Source of the DNA: Thermoanaerobacter pseudethanolicus ATCC 33223
GTDB taxonomy: Bacteria; Bacillota; Thermoanaerobacteria; Thermoanaerobacterales; Thermoanaerobacteraceae
NCBI RefSeq assembly: GCF_000019085.1
Contig: NC_010321.1
Coordinates: 1,623,001-1,687,000, forward strand
Reading direction: 5' to 3'
Length of the DNA: 64,000 bases
Within the stretch, counting starts at the first letter, position 1; each line of letters begins with the position of its first letter. The notes below the pieces were generated by a model, which saw only the letters and a program-made list of their open reading frames with translations, did not search any database and had not been told where the DNA came from. A program made the position numbers and the translations under genes. Positions 36,810-47,098 of this stretch are shown here, piece by piece.

Positions 36810-37724
36810 TTAAAACATTTCATTTGTCGCTGCTACTTCTTTCATTGCATCATTTTCTTCCTCATTTATTAGCTTTAAAAGATATTTCCCATATTCAACT
36901 TTTTTTAATGGCTCGGCAAGTTTTATTAATTGTTCCTTATCTATGAAACCTTTTCTATAGGCAATTTCCTCAATACAAGCAACATACAAGCCCTGTCTTG
37001 TCTGAATTGCTTCAACAAAATTAGCAGCATTCAAAAGTCCACTTGGTGTACCAGTATCAAGCCACGCCATTCCTCTACCAAGTAATTCAACTTTAAGTTT
37101 TCCTCTTTTCAAATATTCATTATTAACGGATGTGATTTCAAGTTCTCCTCGTGCCGATGGTTTGATATTTTTAGCTATCTCAATTACGTTATTATCGTAA
37201 AAATAAAGTCCTGGTACAGCATAATTAGATTTTGGATTTTTAGGTTTTTCTTCAATTGATATAACATTGAAATTTTCATCAAATTCTACTACACCAAAAT
37301 CACTTGGATTACTTACATGATAGCCAAATATAGTAGCCCCTTCTTTTCTGCTTGCCGCTCTCTCAAGCCTTTCAGTAAAACCATAACCATAAAAAATATT
37401 GTCACCAAGTATAAGAGCAACATTATCTTTACCAACAAAATCTTCTCCAATAATAAAAGCCTCTGCAATTCCTCGAGGAACTTTTTGTACAGCGTATTCA
37501 AAATGCAATCCTAATTGACCTCCATCGCCCAAAAGCTCTTTAAACGTATTTATATCTCTGGGAGTAGATATAATCAAGATTTCCCTAATTCCTGCAAGCA
37601 TAAGTACAGATAAAGGATAATATATCATTGGCTTATCATATACAGGTAAAATTTGTTTTGATATCGCTTTTGTAATAGGATAAAGCCTCGTACCTGACCC
37701 ACCTGCTAGAATTATACCTTTCAT
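36810..37724 (-). CDS. rfbA: Glucose-1-phosphate thymidylyltransferase
   Basis: This 304-residue enzyme makes dTDP-glucose. [20 protein letters not shown] is at the N-terminus; [25 protein letters not shown] and [13 protein letters not shown] follow. The start is taken at ATG 37724, eight bases after GGGGGA; the ATG two codons earlier is too close to it. The C-terminal tail after residue 290 is slightly longer than usual. Confidence 0.94.
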   Translation of the reverse strand: MKGIILAGGSGTRLYPITKAISKQILPVYDKPMIYYPLSVLMLAGIREILIISTPRDINTFKELLGDGGQLGLHFEYAVQKVPRGIAEAFIIGEDFVGKDNVALILGDNIFYGYGFTERLERAASRKEGATIFGYHVSNPSDFGVVEFDENFNVISIEEKPKNPKSNYAVPGLYFYDNNVIEIAKNIKPSARGELEITSVNNEYLKRGKLKVELLGRGMAWLDTGTPSGLLNAANFVEAIQTRQGLYVACIEEIAYRKGFIDKEQLIKLAEPLKKVEYGKYLLKLINEEENDAMKEVAATNEMF

Positions 37725-37736
37725 TTGCATTTCCCC

Positions 37737-38786
37737 CTATCTATTGGAATACATTTTTTCGTAATATTTTTGATACTCTCCGGATGTAACATTTTTAAGC
37801 CATTCTCTGTTTTGAAGATACCATTCTATTGTTTTTTTGATGCCATCTTCAAATTTAGTTTCAGGATACCATCCCAACTCTTCCTTAATTTTTGTCGCAT
37901 CAATAGCATACCTTCTATCATGTCCTTTTCTATCTGCCACATATGTAATCAAGCTTTCATCTACAGTAGGATCTACATTATCATGGATATATGACACAAT
38001 TAACTTCACTATCTCTATATTTGTCTTTTCATTATTGCCGCCAATATTGTACACTGCCCCTATTCTTCCTTTATGAAGAACCAAATCTATTGCTTTACAA
38101 TGATCTTCCACATAAAGCCAGTCTCTCACATTGAGCCCATCTCCATAAACAGGAAGAGGTTTCTTATTTAAACAATTATTTACCATTAATGGTATCAATT
38201 TTTCAGGAAATTGATATGGTCCATAGTTGTTTGAACATCTGGTTATATTTACAGGCATTTTATATGTATCATAGTAGGCTTTGACTATTAAATCAGCCGC
38301 TGCTTTACTTGATGAATACGGACTATGAGGGTCAAGAGGTGTAGTTTCTGTAAAATAGCCTGTCTCACCTAAAGAGCCATAAACTTCATCTGTTGATACT
38401 TGAAGAAATTTTTTACCCTCTTTAAAACTATCTCCTTCGTCCCATGCTTTTTTTGCTGCATTAAGTAAAGTTACTGTCCCAAGAACATTAGTTTTTACAA
38501 ATATTTCAGGATCTATAATACTTCTGTCTACATGAGATTCTGCCGCAAAATTAACTACATAATCAATATCTTGCGAAAATATTTCTTCTACGAGTTCTTT
38601 GTCACATATATCTCCCTTGATAAAAGTGTAATTTGGGTTATCTTCTACATCTTTCAAATTCTCAAGATTACCTGCGTATGTAAGTTTATCAAGGTTTATA
38701 ATTTTGTAACCTTTATACTTTGAAAGCATATACTTGATAAAATTACTTCCTATGAAACCTGCTCCTCCTGTTACTAAAATTTTCAT
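37737..38786 (-). CDS. rfbB: dTDP-glucose 4,6-dehydratase
   Basis: The 349-residue extended short-chain dehydrogenase has the NAD loop VTGGAGFIGSNF (5-16), FAAESHVDRSI, VSTDEVYGSLG and the catalytic SPYSSSKAAAD (Tyr-x3-Lys). It forms dTDP-4-keto-6-deoxyglucose. It is the first of the four rfb genes in transcription order (B-A-D-C). Confidence 0.95.
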   Translation of the reverse strand: MKILVTGGAGFIGSNFIKYMLSKYKGYKIINLDKLTYAGNLENLKDVEDNPNYTFIKGDICDKELVEEIFSQDIDYVVNFAAESHVDRSIIDPEIFVKTNVLGTVTLLNAAKKAWDEGDSFKEGKKFLQVSTDEVYGSLGETGYFTETTPLDPHSPYSSSKAAADLIVKAYYDTYKMPVNITRCSNNYGPYQFPEKLIPLMVNNCLNKKPLPVYGDGLNVRDWLYVEDHCKAIDLVLHKGRIGAVYNIGGNNEKTNIEIVKLIVSYIHDNVDPTVDESLITYVADRKGHDRRYAIDATKIKEELGWYPETKFEDGIKKTIEWYLQNREWLKNVTSGEYQKYYEKMYSNR

Positions 38787-38812
38787 AAATATCCCTCCAA
38801 TTGTTATATAAA

Positions 38813-40027
38813 TTATGATTTTATCGCATAAATAAAATCATGATAAGTTTTATCAACCAATTTTTTAATTATCTCAATATTTGTGCTTTGGTTTGAATAA
38901 CCATATTTTAGAATTTGTTCGGCTGCTCTTATAATATCATAATCCGTAAATTCATCTATTCTATAGGTAAAATTCAAATTATTAATTGACTTCATAAAAT
39001 CATCCATTTTATACCAATATGATATACCTATAACTGGCACAAAGGCCTGAGAAGAAATTATCAATGGATGCATATTTGTACTGATGCATAACAAAGAATT
39101 TTGTAATATGTAAATAAATTCATCCAACTCAGTATTATAAATATCCAAAAATTTACATCTATCATCATTTATTTCTTTAAATATATGATAATTAAATTCA
39201 TAATCAAAACTTGTGCTGGGAACAATTTTGATTTCCAAACTTTTATCTAATAACAATAGCTCTTTAACTATATTTTTAATTTTTTCTTCATACATATCTC
39301 TGCTAGATTTTTCCTCATAATTACTTTCACTTGCATATCCTCTAAAATTTTGTAATGTGATTGCAATATATTTTTGCTCAGATAATAGTTTGTGTTTATT
39401 GTATTTTCCAACTAGTAATGCTGTATCACCACTTAAGCGTACATCTTTCGCCCCTAAGCTTTTTGCTATATTTACAGATGTTTCATCCCTAAGCATTATT
39501 AAATCTAAATGTTTTAAAATCCTTTTTACAAATACACGTGATATACTATATCTAAAAGGTCCTATAGTTTGTCCTATTATTTTGACTTTTAGATTACTAT
39601 TCATTTTTTTACAAGCTATCGCAATAAAAAACTCTAAAGTCCTTATAGGAAAAGCACCCTTCCATAGATCATTATAATAACCTCCTCCTGCAAAAATTAT
39701 TTGGTCTGCTTTAATATACTTTAACAAATATTCATCTCTAATAAGTTTACCAAAACCAATTTTTATTAAAAACAAAAAAAATAAATATTTTATAAAATTT
39801 AAAATTCCGTTAAATGACTTGAGATAACATTTTTTATGTAGTGATTCTATTACTTCACATTCGTCTATATAATCTTTATGAATTTTTTTAGTATTATCTG
39901 GATCATACGTAGAAATTATTATGTTTTCATTAGAATAAATACTTTTTATAGTCATCAGAGTAGATTTTAATATCGCTTCGTCACCTAAATTACCATAACC
40001 CCATCCACCTGTTATCAAAATTGTCAT
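38813..40027 (-). CDS. Polysaccharide pyruvyl transferase family protein
   Basis: The 404-residue protein has the CsaB/WcaK-type family pattern (PF04230): ILITGGWGYGNLGDEAILKS at the start, IGQTIGPFRY, IMLRDETSVNIAKSLGAKDV, and STNMHPLIISSQAFVPVIGI near the C-terminus. It should add pyruvate ketals to a sugar. In Gram-positive bacteria such ketals anchor S-layer proteins through SLH domains, so this enzyme may act on the polymer made by this operon (inference). Confidence 0.88.
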   Translation of the reverse strand: MTILITGGWGYGNLGDEAILKSTLMTIKSIYSNENIIISTYDPDNTKKIHKDYIDECEVIESLHKKCYLKSFNGILNFIKYLFFLFLIKIGFGKLIRDEYLLKYIKADQIIFAGGGYYNDLWKGAFPIRTLEFFIAIACKKMNSNLKVKIIGQTIGPFRYSISRVFVKRILKHLDLIMLRDETSVNIAKSLGAKDVRLSGDTALLVGKYNKHKLLSEQKYIAITLQNFRGYASESNYEEKSSRDMYEEKIKNIVKELLLLDKSLEIKIVPSTSFDYEFNYHIFKEINDDRCKFLDIYNTELDEFIYILQNSLLCISTNMHPLIISSQAFVPVIGISYWYKMDDFMKSINNLNFTYRIDEFTDYDIIRAAEQILKYGYSNQSTNIEIIKKLVDKTYHDFIYAIKS

Positions 40028-40386
40028 ATTTAACCTCCTGCCCTCTTATCCTTCATTATCCAATTTCCCATTTAAAACATAAAAAATTAAGATCTGTTTA
40101 GAGATTATCTGCTTCCGTTATTTATAATTATTTTTGAATTTTTATACTTGCTTTGATAAATATTCCTTAATTTCAAACATTACAGATCATCATTACACAA
40201 ACAAATTCATAAATTTGCTTTCATAATATCTCCCTTTACCTCTTATTTAGTACAAGTCCCGTCAATTACATAACATAAAGTAGATTCAATGTCTTTTAAA
40301 GTATGTTCTTTCATTATATTTCATTTTTTAATAACTTATCGACACTTTTATATGATGGATGCTACTATAAATAGCATTCTTTCATT
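40028..40386. other. 359-bp AT-rich gap inside the polysaccharide operon
   Basis: No frame of note and no hairpin strong enough to call. Its size is unusual within an otherwise tight operon. It may hold an internal promoter or mark the place of a deleted gene, for instance a flippase. Confidence 0.3.
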
Positions 40387-41298
40387 TCAAAATATTTTCT
40401 TATACATTTTACTTTTGTTATAATCTTTCTTTGCCTCAAGTACAATTTTTATTTTCTCTCTCTGTCCTTTTATATTCCACACAATAAACTTAATTATTCT
40501 GGTTATATAAAAGTATGTAAGCCAGTATATTTTATTTTTTTTATTAAATTTATCATTAAAATAAAGCCTATTTCTATTACCATAGTATAATGTTATTAAT
40601 GATTCCTCACCACCAGTAGTGCTACTAACCTTATGCCAAAGTTTCGCAGAAGGTTCATATAAGATTTTAATACCTGCTCTTTTAGCTCTCACGCAAAAAT
40701 CTGTATCTTCGAAGTAAAGAAAATATTCTTCAGCAAGAAATCCTATTTTATCAAATACTGATTTATGTATTAAAATACAACAACCTGTGGCAAAATCTAT
40801 TTCTTTTTGCTCATCAAACTGTCCCTTATCTATTTTATTAAATCCATAATGATAACTCAATCCTTTTTTCCAGTTGATGCCTCCACCTGCTGACCATATT
40901 TTATTAGGTTCATTATAATAATAAATTTTAGGCGATATAATAGCATTATCATTGCTTAACGAGGTTGAAACCATATTATGTATTAAATCTTTATCAATCA
41001 CTGTATCATTATTTAATAAAATAACAAATTCACATCCATTTTGAAGCGCATATTCTATTCCAATGTTATTTGCACCCGAAAAACCAAGGTTTTCATTGTT
41101 TTTTATTATAGTAATCCGGTCTTTGAATTCTTCTTCTAAATTTTTGACTGAGTTATCAGTTGAAGCATTATCTACAACTATAACCATGTAATTCTTATAA
41201 GTTGATTCAAAAACAGAACGGACACAATCATTTATATACTTTCCTCCATTATAATTTACAATAACAATTCCAACTCTGAAATTATTTATCTTAATCAC
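40387..41298 (-). CDS. Family 2 glycosyltransferase (rhamnosyltransferase-like)
   Basis: The 303-residue GT-A enzyme shows VGIVIVNYNGGKYINDCVRS (9-28), VVDNASTDNS, the LNNDTVID metal and nucleotide motif, and FLYFEDTDFCVRAKRAGI, which is typical of WcaE/GT2 rhamnosyl- or related transferases. Its 5' end overlaps the end of the next upstream gene by 8 bp. Donor and acceptor are not determinable; dTDP-rhamnose is a likely donor from context. Confidence 0.88.
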   Translation of the reverse strand: MIKINNFRVGIVIVNYNGGKYINDCVRSVFESTYKNYMVIVVDNASTDNSVKNLEEEFKDRITIIKNNENLGFSGANNIGIEYALQNGCEFVILLNNDTVIDKDLIHNMVSTSLSNDNAIISPKIYYYNEPNKIWSAGGGINWKKGLSYHYGFNKIDKGQFDEQKEIDFATGCCILIHKSVFDKIGFLAEEYFLYFEDTDFCVRAKRAGIKILYEPSAKLWHKVSSTTGGEESLITLYYGNRNRLYFNDKFNKKNKIYWLTYFYITRIIKFIVWNIKGQREKIKIVLEAKKDYNKSKMYKKIF

Positions 41299-42208
41299 TT
41301 CCTTTTGTCCAATAATTTGGATTCATGCTTAATTTCTTTTTTAAAAATAATGGAATATGTTTGTGTTTTAATCCTAATCTATAACCTATAAATCTAGTTC
41401 CATTTTCCACAATGGCATACGGTATCCAAAGAAATTGTTTCTTTTCAATTAAATATTTTAACTCATTTATTAAGAATCTGATACCTTCACTTTCAGCAGT
41501 GACATATTTTAATATAAAATCATTTTCCATTAATGAAACGCCTATATCAAAATTCCGTTGAAATTGTTTTTTTAAGCCATAATTATGAGAATGCAATACT
41601 TCAGCAGTTGAAACATAAGCTACCTTGTACCCTTTTAAAATCAACTTTGACGCTAATATCATATCTTCATTTAATATTGTGTTATCTGGAAATTTACCAA
41701 CCTCATAAAATTCTTTTCTCTTAACTGCTGAACATACATTTGTAAAGAAAAATGTTTTAATACCCATTGCTTTTATATCATCTTTTGATTTAAGTTTATC
41801 TTCTGGTGGATAATTAAACAGTCTTGAAAACTTTTCTGTTGGAATTGCCTCATCTCTAGGGACCTGCCTACCATATGAAGCTGCAATCGTAGGATCTTCC
41901 AAGGGTCTAATTAAGTTTTCTAAAAAATATTCATTTTTTGGTAACGCATCTTGTGTTAGAAATACTAATATATCTCCAGCTGAATGTTCAGCAGCTAAAT
42001 TTCTTGTACCTCCATGATTAAAGTCTTTTCTTTTAATTTCTATAACATTTGCTCCTGCTTTTCTAGCAATTTCGCGTGTATTATCATCAGATTCAGAATC
42101 AATTACTATAACTTCTAGCGGTTTTATTGTTTGATTCCATAATTTTTCTAATAATAAACCGATAACATTTTCACAATTTAACGTAGGAATAATAACCGAT
42201 ATTTTCAT
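41291..42208 (-). CDS. Family 2 glycosyltransferase
   Basis: The 305-residue GT-A transferase has SVIIPTLNCENVIGLLLEKL (4-23), VIDSESDDNTREIA and FLTQDALPKNEYFL. The sequence FNHGGTRNLAAEHSAGDILV is characteristic of a rhamnosyltransferase-like GT2 subgroup. A predicted soluble protein with an amphipathic C-terminus, it probably works at the inner membrane face. It overlaps the GT4 gene by 4 bp and the following GT2 gene by 8 bp. Confidence 0.88.
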   Translation of the reverse strand: MKISVIIPTLNCENVIGLLLEKLWNQTIKPLEVIVIDSESDDNTREIARKAGANVIEIKRKDFNHGGTRNLAAEHSAGDILVFLTQDALPKNEYFLENLIRPLEDPTIAASYGRQVPRDEAIPTEKFSRLFNYPPEDKLKSKDDIKAMGIKTFFFTNVCSAVKRKEFYEVGKFPDNTILNEDMILASKLILKGYKVAYVSTAEVLHSHNYGLKKQFQRNFDIGVSLMENDFILKYVTAESEGIRFLINELKYLIEKKQFLWIPYAIVENGTRFIGYRLGLKHKHIPLFLKKKLSMNPNYWTKGSD

Positions 42209-43341
42209 TTCTTCTCACCTATTTCTTTTATCACTTTATAAATTTCTTCTGCTGTTTTCCTCCACGAAAATTTTTGAGCTTGTTTTAATCCTTTTTCTAT
42301 CATTTCTTTACGTAAATTTTCGTTAGACAATACCATGTCAATTGCCTTTGCTATTTCTTCTATACTATGCGGATTTATCATTACTCCTGCATCACCTACA
42401 ACTTCAGGTAACGAGGAAGTATTTGAAGTTATTACTGGACATCCACAAGCCATAGCTTCTAAAGGTGGTAACCCAAAACCTTCGTATAAAGATGGATAAA
42501 CTAAACACCTCGCAGCTGAATATAAATATGGTAAATCTTCTTGAGGAACATAATTAATAAACAAAACTCTGTCCACTAAATTTAATTCTTTTGTTAATTT
42601 TTTTAAATAGTTTCTATACTCATCCTTACCACCAGCAATGATTAATTTGATATTTTTATCTAATGTTAAAGTGATAGCTTTAATTAAATTATCGTAATTC
42701 TTATGAGGATAAGATGCACCAACAGCTAATATATAATCTTCTATCCCATATTTTCCATAAATATAACTTTTTGCATCATCTCTTGGAAAAAATAAATTTC
42801 TATCATATCCATTATATATCCTTACGATTTTTTCTTCTTGTACATTGAAATATTTTACTATATTACTTTTAGTACAATCCGAAATAGTTATTATTTTTTT
42901 TGCTCTTTCAATTATTCGAGGTAATATGAATTTAAAATAATTTGTCTGCAATATTCTCTGTAAAGAATCCTTATAATTAAAATGAATTGGCAATAAATCA
43001 TGAATAGTTATTATTTGGTTTTTATAAAATAATGGTCCATGATGAGTAGTAGAGTAAAGCAAATCGACTTTTTCTCCTTTTAGATTTTTTAACAAAGAGG
43101 TATTTATCCATTTAAATCTATAAATTGCAGCTTGTTTGCCGTATTTAGGCTGTGTTATTTCAGGTATTTTTTTTATTTTTATATTACTTTGCTCTGTAAA
43201 ATATTGGGGAACAGAAGTATAAATAATTAGCTCATCATTTTTATCAACAATCTGGCATAAATAATTTACCACGTTTAAAGTATATATCCCTAAGCCTGAT
43301 GGCCTGTCATCAAGAATCGAAGCGTTTATTGCTATTCTCAT
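42205..43341 (-). CDS. Family 4 glycosyltransferase
   Basis: This 378-residue GT-B enzyme has the N-terminal RIAINASILDDRPSGLGIYT and the C-terminal donor site YPSLYEGFGLPPLEAMACGC (the E-x7-E motif), then SLPEVVGDAGVMINP. It resembles mannosyltransferases of the WbdB/MtfB type, which fits the presence of manC. ATG 43341 follows GGAGG by six bases; the gene overlaps the polymerase gene end by 32 bp. Confidence 0.9.
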   Translation of the reverse strand: MRIAINASILDDRPSGLGIYTLNVVNYLCQIVDKNDELIIYTSVPQYFTEQSNIKIKKIPEITQPKYGKQAAIYRFKWINTSLLKNLKGEKVDLLYSTTHHGPLFYKNQIITIHDLLPIHFNYKDSLQRILQTNYFKFILPRIIERAKKIITISDCTKSNIVKYFNVQEEKIVRIYNGYDRNLFFPRDDAKSYIYGKYGIEDYILAVGASYPHKNYDNLIKAITLTLDKNIKLIIAGGKDEYRNYLKKLTKELNLVDRVLFINYVPQEDLPYLYSAARCLVYPSLYEGFGLPPLEAMACGCPVITSNTSSLPEVVGDAGVMINPHSIEEIAKAIDMVLSNENLRKEMIEKGLKQAQKFSWRKTAEEIYKVIKEIGEKK

Positions 43342-44725
43342 TTGAAACCTCCACAACTTTTGGTATAGTAAAAATAAATCCTAATATAATCCAAAAATAA
43401 AGAAAAATTAAATCGGGTATTGATATTGTAAATGCAAATATTGCATTTAATAAAGAAAACAATAAGCCAATCATTATAAATTTCTCATCATTCCTAGCAA
43501 CTTTAATGTACTTCATCAAAATCTTTATCGCAATAATAATTATCATTGAAAATGAAATAAACCCCAGTATACCGGTATTCGATAATATTGTTGTTATCAA
43601 ATCATATGTTCTATTTGAACCATATCCCACCCCTAAAACAGGATAATTAATGAATAAATTTAAACCATTTAAAAAACCTTGTAATCTTTCTTGCCCAGAA
43701 AGAGTATTAAACTTGTCAACTGTTAGTGAGGTAAATGCATTAATTACATTAGCTAATCCAAATACAAAAATATATATAATACTCAGCCCTGTAATAATAC
43801 CAACTGTTCTAATTATGTAATAAAGATTTTGTTGATATTTTCTTCCTCCTCTTATACTATGCAGAAAATTATAGATAGTATAGATTGAAACAAAAAATAG
43901 TAAACCAATATAACCGGTAGAACTCGTAGTTAAAATAATTTCTGCAATAGTTAAATACAATAAAATATTAGCCATTTTTTTGCTAATTACGTTATTTTTA
44001 CTTGTTATTACACTTAAAATTATTGGAATCATCATAAGCAAAAAAAACGCATACATAGAAGGTTCAGTTGCTATAGAACTAATTCTTTTTATATTTTCAA
44101 CCGTTTGGCTAAAGCCTTGGCTATATCCAATATTATTATTAAATAGCCAATACGGAAAAGGTAACTTTAAGAGATAACACACTAATTGATATATACCATA
44201 TACCAGCGCAAAAAAACAAGAATATAGTAATGTTTTTATTAATTTCTTCACTTCGGATAAATTCCTCAACCCTAATACTATTAATATTGTTACAGTTAAA
44301 TTTGTTAATAAATATAGCAATTGTGTAATATTCGTCTTGCTAAAGGAAAGTAATACATCATATCCTTTTGGATTATGGACAGTTATATTTTTATCACTTA
44401 AAAACAACGGCATGATAATACTGGCCGTTGATACAACAAAGAAATTAATTAATAACATAATTATCGTTTTTTGTTCCTTTACTATCGTAAATTTTTTCCT
44501 TCTAAGAATATTAATTATTTCATGTATAATCCACAATATTGCAAAAAAATAACCCGGTTGCAAACCAAAATTTAAATTTTTAAAATTAATAACTGATGCC
44601 GCTTGAAATGGTGAAAAAAATACCAACAATCCTAACAAATATGATGGATATGAAAAAAATACAAAAAAACCCATCGGTATTAAAATATATCCTAATGGTG
44701 TTATAATCACTTTACCTTCTACCAC
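43310..44725 (-). CDS. O-antigen ligase/polymerase family membrane protein (Wzy-like)
   Basis: The 471-residue protein has about ten to twelve helices and a large loop containing SGQERLQGFLNGLNLFINYP and VLGVGYGSNRTYDL, the Wzy_C (PF04932) signature. It is expected to polymerise or ligate lipid-linked repeat units outside the membrane. It is the first gene of the operon here. The start is uncertain: GTG 44725 lies close to a TATAAT-like box, and an in-frame GTG a few codons on is possible. No wzx flippase is present in the window. Confidence 0.82.
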   Translation of the reverse strand: MVEGKVIITPLGYILIPMGFFVFFSYPSYLLGLLVFFSPFQAASVINFKNLNFGLQPGYFFAILWIIHEIINILRRKKFTIVKEQKTIIMLLINFFVVSTASIIMPLFLSDKNITVHNPKGYDVLLSFSKTNITQLLYLLTNLTVTILIVLGLRNLSEVKKLIKTLLYSCFFALVYGIYQLVCYLLKLPFPYWLFNNNIGYSQGFSQTVENIKRISSIATEPSMYAFFLLMMIPIILSVITSKNNVISKKMANILLYLTIAEIILTTSSTGYIGLLFFVSIYTIYNFLHSIRGGRKYQQNLYYIIRTVGIITGLSIIYIFVFGLANVINAFTSLTVDKFNTLSGQERLQGFLNGLNLFINYPVLGVGYGSNRTYDLITTILSNTGILGFISFSMIIIIAIKILMKYIKVARNDEKFIMIGLLFSLLNAIFAFTISIPDLIFLYFWIILGFIFTIPKVVEVSNENSNKRFDS

Positions 44726-44821
44726 CTTACAATTATACTAAATTATGATTTCGTACAATTAGTTTCTCTTTCTCGCTTTCTCTCCCTTAGGTAAGAGAAA
44801 ATAATTCAAACTCATCTCAAT

Positions 44822-45838
44822 TTATATATATTTCTTCAACTCTTCTAATTTCTCTATCTTTAAAATGTCTTTTGCTAACTGAAGTAAAGTTTTATCATCC
44901 AATTTTGCAATACCTTCCAAATATTCTGCTGGAATATCTGTGAATTTTTCCTTGAGTTGCTCAAACACTACCATGCGTATTCCTTCTATTTTGCCTTCCA
45001 TTCTCCCTTCCATTTTTCCTATTTTTAAGCCTTCCAACTTCCCTTTTTTAAGTCCTTCTTTTAATCCTTCTCTTCTCGTTTTCCTAAACTCTTCTCTTAA
45101 GCTTCGTTCTAAATTTGAAATCATCTCTTCCACCCCCTCACTTTGTACTAAAATTTCTTTTATCTCTTTTTCTTTATCCTCTGGTAAAAATCTCGATACA
45201 ACTGAGAAAAGCCAATTTCTAAGTATTATGAATTCTTCTTCCGATATGTCCTTTAAAACATCTGCTAATTTCCCCAATTTTTCTGTCAGCTCTTCCTTGT
45301 CTATTTTTCTATCCAATAGAAATATACTGCTTATCAAATTTGACAGCTGTAAAAGTTCTTCTTCATTATATCTGTTTACGTCAATTAGAATATACTTGAA
45401 ATCTATTATATTTTCTCCAAATAATTGATATGAATCTATCGTTTCTTTAAAGCTCAAAGAAGCAGTCCATCTATTAACACCATTATACAACACGATAGGA
45501 ATAATCGCTGGTAATTTATAGTCCTTCCTTTTTTGCTGGTTTAATGATGTATCTTTAAGAATTTCTCTCCACACTTCAATTATATACAATAACAATCTGT
45601 ATGGCATTTGAAAATCAACTTTTGATTGTAATTCCAACAATATATAAAAGAAAACTTCTTTATCCTTCAATTTTACTTGATAAACCAAATCAGCCTCTTT
45701 ATTTTTAAAATCTTGTAATATGAAGGATTTGTTTATTCGTATTACTTTAGATTCGTCTATTTCACTTACCCAATCTTTTTTGACAAAACTTCTTAAAAGT
45801 TCAATAAATACTTTTTTATGAGAAAGTAGGTATTTAGG
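44822..45838 (-). pseudogene. Rpn-family nuclease, N-terminus removed at an IS607-type element
   Basis: The frame is open from 45838 (KYLLSHKKVFIELLRSFVKK) to the stop at 44822; the first ATG is only at 45688. Residues present include the PD-(D/E)XK core region (KEADLVYQVKLKDKEVFFYI, LLELQSKVDF), PIVLYNGVNRW, LIDVNRYNEEELL and a GLKEGLKKGKLEGLKIGK tail. Compared with the relic at 28.3 kb the first 25 or so residues, including the start, are missing. They were lost where the IS607-type right end begins. Expression would need the ATG at 45688, which has a weak ribosome site and removes more of the protein. Confidence 0.7.
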
Positions 45839-45842
45839 TTAT

Positions 45843-45894
45843 GAATAGTGTTTAACATATAAAAAATTATTAAAAATTTTGTTAAACACTATTC
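45843..45894. repeat. 14-bp perfect inverted repeat at the right end of the IS element
   Basis: GAATAGTGTTTAAC (45843-45856) and GTTAAACACTATTC (45881-45894) enclose an AT-rich loop. Together with a second small hairpin over the tnpB stop (GTTAGGC/GCCTAAC, about 45898-45920) it lies where TnpB elements encode their guide RNA scaffold. An omega-RNA from this end is likely on family grounds. Confidence 0.65.
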
Positions 45895-45898
45895 TTTG

Positions 45899-47098
45899 TT
45901 AGGCTACATTTTGCCTAACTGGATGTAACCCCACGCCCTCTATCCCCTCTGCAAATGCGTTGGGGAATACTTTTACCATGATATTATATGCAGCATTAAC
46001 ATCAGCATTTATTAAAATGCCTTTATTGCTTTTAAATAAACCTCTTGTAATACGGCGTTTTGGATTATAGTTCTCTTTACATACTTCTTCGCTATCAAGA
46101 AAACTGCATCCACTTGTGTAACCTTCTTCTACTAGAATTAAATTAATTCCTTCTTCCTCACATTTGTACTGAAGCATGTTAATAAATTGATAGTAAGGAA
46201 TTCCAACAAAGTTTTGATTATTTACTTTTCCTAATTCTATTTCCTGCTTCCATCCTTTGTTATAACCAATGACAATAGTATCTATGTCGTGTTCTTTACA
46301 CCAATTAACTATAAATTTACTTGCTTTATGCATAAAGTCTTTTATTTTGTTATTCCTTTTTAGAGTAAGTTTTTCTATTCTTCTACTTGTTCCTTTACTG
46401 CCAACATAACTCATAAGTTCTGCTTTTTTCTTATTATAATACTGATTTATTGACTTGATAACTTTGCCGTTAATAACAATAGGCTTTATACCTATGTTAT
46501 TTGTTAACGTTACAAAGTTATCAAGTCCTAAATCTATTCCTGCTATCCTTTGAGGTTTTTTGAAAGTTTTATTTATTAGTACTCTTTCATAAACTATTTC
46601 AACAATATAAATATTTCCTTTGGGGATTACTCTCACCTCTTTTAAATTGCCTTCTACCATTGTTTTTAGTCTTAAATTTGTTTTCGGAAAAGTTAAATAA
46701 CCACTTTTAATTTTGCATTGTTGATTTGTAAATATAGCAATTGCTCTACCATTTTTCTTTTTATATTTTGGTAATCTGGGCCTGCCTGAAAATTTACTTT
46801 TATCTTTTTCCCATTCTTTTATAGCTTTGAAAAATGATTTCCAATTTCTATCAAGCAGTTTCAATGTATGCTGTGCTGTTTGTGCAGGTAAGTTTTTATA
46901 AGTCTCGTGGTTCTTTAATTCTCTATTTAATTGCCTGTATCTTATCCACTTATTATTGTTTATAAATTCTTGTCTTATAATATAATTGGCATAATTGTAT
47001 AAGTTTTTTGTAGCAAAACATATTTTATCAAAATATTTCCACATTTCATGATTTCTATTTATCTGAATTTGTTCAGCTCTTTTAACTACCTTTTCCAT
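45899..47098 (-). CDS. tnpB: RNA-guided endonuclease TnpB (IS607-associated)
   Basis: The 399-residue protein has an N-terminal helix-turn-helix/WED region, RuvC-like catalytic residues Asp189 (IAGIDLGLDNF), Glu325 (ILVEEGYTSG) and Asp366 (ILINADVNAAYNI). The usual CxxC...CxxC zinc ribbon between the second and third motif is degenerate (CSFLDSEEVCKENYN). That variant is seen in IS607 TnpB proteins. It should cleave DNA guided by RNA from the element's right end, which favours element retention. All catalytic residues are present, so it may still be active although tnpA is not. Confidence 0.88.
   Translation of the reverse strand: MEKVVKRAEQIQINRNHEMWKYFDKICFATKNLYNYANYIIRQEFINNNKWIRYRQLNRELKNHETYKNLPAQTAQHTLKLLDRNWKSFFKAIKEWEKDKSKFSGRPRLPKYKKKNGRAIAIFTNQQCKIKSGYLTFPKTNLRLKTMVEGNLKEVRVIPKGNIYIVEIVYERVLINKTFKKPQRIAGIDLGLDNFVTLTNNIGIKPIVINGKVIKSINQYYNKKKAELMSYVGSKGTSRRIEKLTLKRNNKIKDFMHKASKFIVNWCKEHDIDTIVIGYNKGWKQEIELGKVNNQNFVGIPYYQFINMLQYKCEEEGINLILVEEGYTSGCSFLDSEEVCKENYNPKRRITRGLFKSNKGILINADVNAAYNIMVKVFPNAFAEGIEGVGLHPVRQNVA

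Noticed and set aside
44726-44821. A promoter for the polysaccharide operon (TATAAT at ~44740)
   Set aside because: The spacing to any -35-like word is only 15 bp and the start codon would fall within a few bases of the transcript start, so I did not list it.
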